A DNA stretch of 64,000 nucleotides, from contig CM073886.1 in assembly GCA_037176705.1 (NCBI GenBank), positions 92,806,501-92,870,500 on the forward strand, read 5' to 3'. Shown piece after piece: positions 44,721 through 64,000 of this stretch; within the stretch, counting starts at the first letter, position 1, and every line of letters begins with the position of its first letter. The notes beneath the pieces are model-generated. The model ran no database searches. It was not told the origin of the DNA and saw only the letters and a program-made list of their open reading frames with translations. Origin of the DNA: Molossus alvarezi. Its lineage: Eukaryota > Chordata > Mammalia > Chiroptera > Molossidae. Position numbers and translations under genes: made by a program.

Positions 44721-45454
44721 AGAATCACTTGGAGGTCCTAACTTCAGCTACTATGAATGTATAGTCACATACTATTTACAAAACAAAGTGTATAGCTGCA
44801 TTTCATTGTTACATTCTCATATTGTCAGGTTTTTTTGAAGAAAAAGGCAAGCAAATATTTAAATTAAATTTAATCATCATTGGACCTGTTCAGAATATAT
44901 TTGAAATATAAATTCAGTGCTTTCCCCAAAACACAGTTGAGAACTGAAAAGAGAAAGCAGAAAGTTGATTAAGCAAATGCTAAGTTAAAGAATCATTGGC
45001 TTCCCTCACAACATTTTATTTTTATTCACTATATTCCCTGGCACATTTAAAATGGTAACATTTCAAGCATGCTTTGAATGTAAATAAGCCTTTTCTTCTA
45101 GCAAAGAAAATGCTATTATAAGTCTTTTTAAAGTTAAGATCATTTTATTAACAACAAAAAAACTCTAAGAATAACAATGAATCAATTGTACATACCCAAA
45201 TTGAAAAATGATTATTTTTAACTAATGAAGGATATAAACATGAACAAGAGAAGCATGAAATTATTTTTATAATTACTAAGCCATTCATAGCTGCAAAGAT
45301 AACTAATACATTTCAGCATAAATTTCCAATGCTCATTTCTTTATCACAGCTCATATCCCACAATTCCCTAGGACCCATGGTTCCATGGTGCATCCAACAT
45401 TGTCTCACTTCTGAATGCTGCCTTGGCCAACTGGGAGAAAAAAAATGGATGAAC
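44721..45454. other. AT-rich intergenic sequence
   Basis: Nothing recognised. Confidence 0.45.
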
Positions 45455-45677
45455 AATTTTTAAAGATTAAAAAAATATATATTTATCTGATTTTTAGAGA
45501 GAGAGAAAAGGAGAGGAAGAGAGAAATGTCATCACTGTGAGAGAGAAACATCCATAGGCTGCCCCCTGCAAAACCCCCTACCAGGGATCAAGCCTGCAAC
45601 CCAGGTATGTACCCTGACGGAGAATTGAACCAGCAACCTTCTGGTGTACAGGACAAAGCCCAACCAACCAGCCAGGG
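45455..45677 (-). mobile_element. VES SINE (older)
   Basis: Minus-strand head ending CCCTGGCTGGTTGGTTGGGC; A/T-rich low end. Confidence 0.82.
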
Positions 45678-45957
45678 TAATATGGATGAAATTTGATCAG
45701 AATAAGAAGTGATCCCAATTATTAGGACAATGTCCCTGTACTGGTGATGGTAGCCCTCCCCATCTTATTTTATTTCTGTAGAAATTCATCAACCATTATC
45801 TTATTGCAAAAAGTAGTGAATACCCCACCTTCCATGTGTGTCAAAAACTCCTACAGGGTGTGTTAAAATGCATTTGCCAGGGCCCAATCCTACTCTGATC
45901 CAGGAGTGGCTTAGGTGGGGCTTAGGAATGGGAACTTTCATTACAGTACATGCTACA

Positions 45958-46618
45958 TTAGTTTGCTAGGCTGCCATAACAAAATACCCTAGACTGTGTG
46001 GCTTAAATGACAGGAATTTATTTACTCACAGTTCTGAAGGCTAGAAGTCTATGATCAAGATGTCAGTAGGGCCCTGGCTGGTTTGGCTCAGCGGTTAGAG
46101 CTTCGGCCTACGGTCCAGAGAGACCCGGGTTCGGTTCCCGCTAAGGGCACGTACCTCGGTTGCAGTTTGTCCCTGGCCCTGGTCGGTCGTGCGGGTGGCA
46201 GCCACTTGATGTGTTCCTTTCACGTAGATGTTTCTCTCTCTCTCTGTTCCTCTCTCTCCCTCCCACTCTACCTGAACAAAAAATGGAAAAATGTCCTCGG
46301 GTGAGGATAAAAAAAAAAAAGATGTCAGCAGGTTTGGTTTCTCCTGACATCTCTCTTTTTAGCTTGCAGATAGTTGTCTTTCCCTAGTGTTTTAAAACAG
46401 TCTTTCCTCTGTGCAAACACACTCCAGGTGTCTCCATCCAAATTTCCTTCTTTCACAGTGACACCAGTCATATTGAATTAGGTCACACCCTGAAGGCCTC
46501 ATTTTAATTTAGTCACCTCTTTAAAGGCCCCATCTCCAAATATAGTCACATTCTGAGGCACTAGAGATTAGGGCTTCAACATATGAATTTTGTGGGGAAC
46601 AATTCAGCCTATAACATG
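45958..46618 (-). mobile_element. MLT1-type (ERVL-MaLR) LTR, split by a VES
   Basis: Antisense landmarks in order: TTAGTTTGCTAGGCTGCCAT, CACAGTTCTGAAGGCTAGAA, ACACCAGTCATATTGAATTA, CATATGAATTTTGTGGGGAA. Confidence 0.85.
46071..46319 (+). mobile_element. VES SINE (young) in an MLT1-type LTR
   Basis: Flanked by AGATGTCAGTAGG / AGATGTCAGCAGG. Confidence 0.95.
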
Positions 46619-46619
46619 T

Positions 46620-47371
46620 GTCCTAGTATATCTTAGTGTCCTAGTGATATAGGTGGCTCAAGGTTCACGGCTAGTCAAACACCAATTTAGTCTCTAGGTA
46701 AACTAAATGTGTACATTCACCTCAGTCATTTAGTTTATGTGGCTTAAAACATGTGACCTCTTCCAGGACAGTCTTGCTACTTTGGTCCAAAAGAAAATTA
46801 GCACTTGGTTTCCATCCTTATTGTCAACTATGCTACATAAAATAGCCTCTACAACCCACCCTGTTGGTCTCTTTCTCCTTTGCTTTATTTTTTTCTCCAC
46901 ACTTATCACCACCTGACATGATGTCTGTTTTTCCTCAGTAGAATGTAAGCTTTACTTTATTTTGCTCATCACTGTACCTCCAGTTGTAGAACAGTGAATG
47001 TCCTTACGGTGATCTTGCATTCCTTCTGTGACGCAAAAGGCAAGGTCTTCTGCTGAGGAACTGGGGAGGTGGTAGGGAAGGAGGACTGAAAAGAATTACG
47101 AAGGTTTTAATATCCTTTATGGAGAATGTGAGATTAGAAGGAATTTAAGAAGAGAGGCTGAGCAGGGTTCAGAACCCAACTAAATGTGGAGCCCATGGGA
47201 GTCTATTTGCACTGCCATGTATGTGAACTCCAGAAATTCTCACAGCCTGGACAAGCCCAGTGAGGGCAAAATGGTTATTTTGATTCCTCAGTGACCACCA
47301 TTGCTCAGCATAACATTTTAGCTCTTTCACAGTAAGTCCCTATTTACCTTACCTACTTATTTTTCAGCTAC
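46620..47371. other. Intergenic sequence without recognised elements
   Basis: No coding signal or named repeat. Confidence 0.45.
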
Positions 47372-47400
47372 ACTAAGTTTCTTTGTTTTTTAACTTACTT

Positions 47401-47609
47401 TTTTAAAATTTCCTTTCCTTTATTGATTTTTTAGAGAGAGAGGAAGAGAGAGAGAGAAACATCGATGAGAGAAAACATTGGCCACTTTCTGCATGCCTTT
47501 CATTGGGGATTTGGCCCACAACCTGGGCATGTGCCCTGACTGGGAATTGAACCAGTGACCTCTTGGTGCTTGAGTCAATGCTCAACCACTGAGCCACATC
47601 GGCTGGGCA
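47401..47609 (-). mobile_element. VES SINE (older subtype)
   Basis: Minus-strand GCCCAGCCGATGTGGCTCAG. Nested in the T-tract of the next copy. Confidence 0.88.
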
Positions 47610-47619
47610 GTTTCTTTCT

Positions 47620-47790
47620 TTTTTTAATCCTCAACAGAGGATATGCTTAGAGAGAGAGAAACATGGACCAGTTGCCTTCTCTACTAAGGACCAAACCTGA
47701 AACACAGGTATGTGCTCTGACTGGGAATCGAATAAGTAAACTTTTTGTGCACAGGACAATGATCAATCAACTAAGTCACTCTGGCTGGGC
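47620..47790 (-). mobile_element. VES SINE (degraded)
   Basis: Together with the previous copy it is bounded by ACTAAGTTTCTTT at 47372-47384 and 47791-47803. Confidence 0.82.
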
Positions 47791-48194
47791 ACTAAGTTTC
47801 TTTTTCTTCCTTAAACATTTTTGTATCTTGGCTTTCTTAGTGCTGTTCCCTTTGAAGTCCCGACCTTCTTGGCTAACTTTTGTTTGTCCTTTAAAGACTA
47901 GTTCAAATATTATATTTTGAAAATGTTTTCCAATTTCCTCAAATATTAGCACAGTTTGGAATACAGACCTAGGTTCACGACCAGGCTGTCATCTTTACTG
48001 TATGATCTTCAGCAACATATTACATTTTTTTGTCCTTCAATTTCCTGATCTGTAAAATGGATAGTGATAAGACCTGTTTCAAAGAACTATTTGAAAGTGT
48101 TAAATGAGATAATATAATTAAAGCACCTGGTACCTAATTGATCAGGAAATGATTTCGTTATTGCAATTATTTGTATGTCTCCCTCTTGAAAAGT

Positions 48195-48406
48195 ATTTTT
48201 TTTTCTTTATTGATTTTACAGAGGGAGAGGGAGAGAGAGAAACATCCAGGAGAGAGAATATTGATTGGCCTCCTCCTGCATGCCCCCCACTGGGGATCAG
48301 GCCCACAACCTGGGCACGTGTCCTGACTGGGAATCAAACCGGGCATCAAACTGGGCACCTCTTGGTGCATGGGTCAACGCTCAACCACTGAGCCACACCA
48401 GCCAGA
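48195..48406 (-). mobile_element. VES SINE (older subtype)
   Basis: Flanked by CTTGAAAAGT / CTTGAAAGT. Its B-box region is partly duplicated (GGGCATCAAACTGGGCACC). Confidence 0.9.
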
Positions 48407-48415
48407 CTTGAAAGT

Positions 48416-49199
48416 TTTTTAAAAGTGGGTATCATGTCATGTTCATCTTTTTATTCCTAACATTTGATACAGTGGCTGGCACACTAAATTCTCCAGAACT
48501 GTGGAATAAATTATTGGTTAATGGAATGAAACGGTATTTGAAGATGCTACTAAGGTATATTAGTTTTCTCCTGAGTTAAAATTTCAGCAAAGAAAAACCA
48601 AGTCTTGGAAATGCACAATTAATTGCACAGGGAAGAGTCAACTCTGGTAATGACAGAAAAAACTTCTTCAAGGAAATAGGATACACACAGAAATATGAAA
48701 AACTGAAGCCATTATTCTGTCAGGCAAATCAGACATGGACCTGTGCTCATGAGCTTATGGATGGATACATCGTCCTATCGCAATACCCAGTGCATACCAA
48801 TTACCACATTTACTGAATTTAGTATTTTTTGTCTCTTTCAATGGAATAAACTTTGAGAAGAGCAGTTTCCTATTTAACCTTGGCTCTCCACCACCCAGAA
48901 GTATTTAATAACAGCTAGAGCTCAATAAACGCTTAGGGAGAAGGACGTGGCATAAAGGAAGTGAAACAACTAGTAGCCCTAGTGGAACTAGACACAGAGA
49001 ACTCGTTCCCCCACGAAGAGCAAATTTCTCATCCCAAGATGCTGGGTTTCCCACGTGACAGAAAGAAACCATTTCTGGACATCAGCGATCCCAGAACCTG
49101 GTTTGAAAAAGCTTCCACAGGACCTAATCGCATTATATAACTTAAACCGCCGCAATCTCAAGAGTACCAGACCAGAACCTATTTAAACTGACTATGCTC
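48416..49199. other. Distal 5' flank of DIMT1
   Basis: A probable L2 end near 48440-48490 (CATTTGATACAGTGGCTGGC); otherwise unassigned. Confidence 0.45.
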
Positions 49200-49261
49200 A
49201 TCAGCAGGCCACACCCCCAACTCCAAACCAGCCAATCCAAACTTCTAGACTCGGTAGCGCG

Positions 49262-49282
49262 GTGTCTTCTGGGATCTGTAGG
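49262..49282 (-). promoter_or_regulatory. ZNF143/THAP11-type site, minus orientation
   Basis: Read on the minus strand this gives CTACAGATCCCAGAAGAC, close to the ACTACAATTCCCAGCATGC-like consensus of ZNF143 (Staf) sites. It sits about 260 bp upstream of the DIMT1 start codon. Confidence 0.6.
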
Positions 49283-49312
49283 CTTCCCACGTTAGGGTCT
49301 CCTTTAGCTCAT

Positions 49313-49334
49313 GACTACAATGCCCGGCATCCAC
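49313..49334 (+). promoter_or_regulatory. ZNF143/THAP11-type site, plus orientation
   Basis: GACTACAATGCCCGGCATCC matches the ACTACAANTCCC..GCAT layout. It is 50 bp from the opposite-strand site at 49262, a spacing compatible with paired binding. Confidence 0.65.
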
Positions 49335-49534
49335 TGGGCTCCAAATCCGGCCGCCCTCTTCCAGGGGGCGGAGACCAGGGCGAACCGGAGGGGCGGGTCT
49401 TCGCCTCTCTCTTCCCCAATGGGGCTGGGAGTGGTGCGGGGGTGGGGACGGTGATTCCCACGTGGTGCGGTGTTTCGGTCGCCGTCTTTGGTCGTCGCTG
49501 ACTTTCTGGGCCTGGGCACCCGCTGCCTGCGGAG

Positions 49535-61634
<12,100 letters not shown>

Positions 61635-62720
61635 GTATCTGGAAAACAGAATTTTTCAAACTCAACAAAAGAAACTGGAATTATATATTTTTAATTTAAG
61701 AAGATGAAGTATGCTTATCCTCCACTGGGACATTGTGCTTAACTATTTTTGATTTAATGCTACTGTTATTACCAATTATTATTCTGAATTTCCTAAGGTA
61801 GTTAAGTAAGTCGATTTAAGTACCCAAGTTTTTTTGGTTTTGGTTGGTTTTTAATTTCTAACACAGGACAGGGTCCAACTATATACATGATAATCTTCAA
61901 GCCCAATAGCCGCATTCACGCACACCTTGACACTTAAACTTATCATTTTTAACAGGTTATTGTGTAAAGATGTTACTCTTCTATTTTCTATATTACTGTG
62001 AGGACCTCTTTAGGCCTTTAGCTGTTTAGGCCTTTGTTCCTCAGCTGTAACATTTAAGTGCTTAACTGAGCCACATAGTCACCATACTATTTCTTCTTGT
62101 TCATGTTTACAGTAAAACAATTTTCTTATGATGTTTTAATTTTCTGTTGATCCTATACTACTTCTATCACTGCCTACCCCTTTTAAACTTTCCTGTAGCA
62201 TCAGTTATATCAGGGTTCTGGGTAAGCTTGAGTCTGCTACTGAGACCATGTGGCGCCAGACAATTTACCTCTGGGCATGTTTTCTTACCTATAAAATGAG
62301 GATGCTCAACTAGAATGTAAAATGAATTATAAGACTAAGTTTTTTCTCGAGGAGAGTCAGGTTTAACAAAATTTCCAAAAATTTTAGAAATCAAAACTTG
62401 ATTTAAAATCTCTGCCTATCAACTTGATTAATAGACAAAAAAACTGAACCAGTAGTTTTCCCACAAGAACAGACTTTCAGTATTCCTATAAATTCTGGAT
62501 AATTAAAATTTCCAGTACTTTTTCATATACCTGATTAGTTTTCAGCTATTTTTAAAATGTAAGGTTAAGAATGTCGTCAACAGGTGTCGTAACCACATCT
62601 TTAATTTGCTATGTTTAAATCATTATCGATATAATACTAATTGTTAATGTCCTTTAATAAAAAGTTATATATAATAGCTGGTATTTTATTTATATAAGGA
62701 AATAAAAATGTCATTCTTTA
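61635..62720 (+). other. DIMT1: DIMT1 3' UTR and candidate polyadenylation region
   Basis: AT-rich sequence after the stop with no recognised repeat. AATAAA hexamers occur at 62656-62661 (TTTAATAAAAAG) and 62701-62706, before the first downstream VES copy. Which one is used cannot be told from sequence. Confidence 0.6.
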
Positions 62721-62852
62721 TGCCTAACTTAATAGAAATGCTTCCAAATTATTTTAACAGAAGTATGCTGAGTAAACCTAGAAAGGAAGTTAATTTGTTT
62801 ACCTAACATTTTTTTGAAATCTGGCTTCAAAGTGATATATTAAAACATCCTA

Positions 62853-63075
62853 GCCCTGGCCGGTTTGGCTCAGCGGTTAGAGTGTCGGCCTGCGGTCCTG
62901 AGAGACCCGGGTTCGGTTCCCGCTAAGGGCACGTACCTCGGTTGCACTTTGTCCCCGGCCCTGGTCGGTTGTGTGGGTGGCGGCCACTCGATGTGTTCCT
63001 TTCACGTCGATGTTTCTCTCTCTCTCTCTGTTCCTCTCTCTCCCTCCCACTCTACCTGAACAACAACAACAAAAA
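62853..63075 (+). mobile_element. VES SINE (young, CCTGAGAG subtype)
   Basis: Short AACAACAAC tail and no GTGAGGAT end; weak duplication ACATCCTA / AAATCCTA. Confidence 0.9.
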
Positions 63076-63175
63076 ATCCTATATAATGAAAATAATGTTT
63101 TTTGTTAATAATAGGAATTATCAGCTTTCAAATCTGAAAAGGTAAAGAATGTTTAATCCAGATCCAAAAATTATT

Positions 63176-63402
63176 ATTTTTAATCCTCACCCAAGGACAT
63201 TTTTCCATTTTTTTCCAGATAGAGTGGGAGGAAGAGAGAAACATCGATGTGAAAGGGACACATCGAGTGGTTGCCACCCACACGACTCGACCAGGGCCGG
63301 GACCAAACTGCAACTGAGGTACGTGCCCTTAGCGGGAACCGAACCTGGGTCTTTCTGAACCACAGGCCGACACTCTAACCGCTGAGCCAAACCAGCCAGG
63401 GC
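63176..63402 (-). mobile_element. VES SINE (young), inverted to the previous copy
   Basis: Duplication TCCAAAAATTATT at 63163-63175 and 63403-63415. Confidence 0.95.
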
Positions 63403-63479
63403 TCCAAAAATTATTTTTTTAAATAGCTGCAGTAAGCCACTTTTGTTATATAAATATTATACTTACGAGTAGGTTTTTT

Positions 63480-63698
63480 TGTTTAAAAAATTTTTTTTCT
63501 TTATTGATTTTTAGAGAGTGGAAGGGAGAGGGAGAGATAGAAACATTGATGAGAGAGAACACTGATTGGCTGCCACCTGCATGACCCCCACTGGGGATTG
63601 GGCCCACAACCTGGGCATGTACCATGACTGGGCAATGAACCTGCGACCTCTTGGTGCATTGGTTGACGCTAAACCACTGAGCCACACCAGCCAGGGAA
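63480..63698 (-). mobile_element. VES SINE (older subtype)
   Basis: Duplication GAGTAGGTTTTT at 63468-63479 and 63699-63710. Confidence 0.93.
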
Positions 63699-63710
63699 GA
63701 GTAGGTTTTT

Positions 63711-64000
63711 AAAGTATCAAATAACTACTTTGCAAAATTCATTTATACTATCTCTATTTTTAAATGAAAATGTTAAGATTTATTAATTCAGCTTTCCCTC
63801 TAACATCTAGCAACAGTAACTGCAGAGTATTAGTCCCTTTTCTGGCTTTTGGTTTTCCCTATCTGTAAAACTGAAGTACTGGACTATACTACCAAGATAT
63901 TTTCTGGTGTACTGACTTTTTACATACCTTGATTAATGATCAGAATGAAGCCATTATAGGATAAGGCATCATATTTAGACACAAGGGGACCTTCTAGAGA
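63711..64000. other. Window end, no recognised gene
   Basis: In human, KIF2A ends beyond DIMT1 on the opposite strand. No KIF2A coding sequence is visible here; 3' UTR cannot be excluded. Confidence 0.4.

Larger units (their letters stand above)
49200..49534 (+). promoter_or_regulatory. DIMT1: DIMT1 CpG-island promoter and 5' UTR
   Basis: CpG-rich sequence continues to about 49850, with no TATA box. Visible elements: CCAAT in CAGCCAATCC near 49225, two ZNF143-like sites (49262-49282, 49313-49334), a GC box GGGGCGGG near 49390 and a second CCAAT in CTTCCCCAAT near 49415. Transcription probably starts in the last 50-100 bases before the ATG at 49535. Confidence 0.8.

Noticed and set aside
41800..49534. 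A shared bidirectional promoter for DIMT1 and IPO11
   Set aside because: The two CpG islands are about 7.8 kb apart with repeats between them, so each gene seems to have its own promoter.
62720..64000. 3' end of KIF2A
   Set aside because: Expected nearby from human gene order, but no coding sequence is recognisable and 3' UTR cannot be identified by eye.

Overview
This is nuclear DNA of a mammal, almost certainly a yangochiropteran and probably vespertilionid (vesper) bat. The main clue is about 65 copies of the tRNA-derived VES SINE: a head starting GCCCTGGCCGG, an A-box TGGCTCAGCGG, a B-box near GGTTCGGTTCC, a CT-rich body and a tail with TCCTCGGGTGAGGATAAA. By my count they fill about a fifth of the window. 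No prokaryotic, plasmid or CRISPR content is visible, and most short open frames are translations of SINE or LINE copies.

Two protein genes are supported. DIMT1 (18S rRNA N6,N6-adenosine dimethyltransferase) is complete on the + strand, with 12 coding exons from 49535 to 61634. The exon lengths sum to 942 nt (313 codons plus stop), every boundary is GT-AG and the frame is kept throughout. IPO11 (importin-11, a nuclear import receptor) runs on the - strand. A CpG-island promoter with a likely non-coding exon 1 lies near 41.6-41.8 kb, the start-codon exon at 16542-16685 and the next coding exon at 7488-7588; the rest lies beyond position 1. The genes point away from each other with promoters about 7.8 kb apart, which agrees with the DIMT1-IPO11 neighbourhood of human 5q12.1 as I remember it. 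No KIF2A sequence, expected beyond the 3' end of DIMT1, was recognised.

Layout. 1-4.35 kb: old L1 with VES insertions. 4.35-7.4 kb: VES copies, little-characterised intron and a U6 pseudogene. 7.49-7.59 kb: IPO11 exon 3. 8.4-14.6 kb: a half-L1 (HAL1) element with perfect 12-bp target-site duplications, carrying a second HAL1 and seven or more VES copies; it makes up about 70% of IPO11 intron 2. 16.5 kb: IPO11 exon 2. 17-41.6 kb: IPO11 intron 1, with L1s, a large inverted repeat (25.83-28.37 kb), a Tigger-type remnant and an MLT1-type LTR. 41.2-42 kb: IPO11 CpG island. 42-49.2 kb: intergenic MIR, MLT1 and VES. 49.2-49.9 kb: DIMT1 promoter with two ZNF143-like sites. 49.5-62.7 kb: DIMT1. 62.7-64 kb: an inverted pair of VES copies and one more.

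The most notable observations are the HAL1-in-HAL1 nest; an inverted L1 duplication whose 436-bp core shows no differences by eye and stops at a SINE present in only one arm, suggesting gene conversion; two tRNA-head-only VES retroposons with their own target-site duplications; and repeated VES insertion at the same target. I found no evidence for a wholly new gene system.
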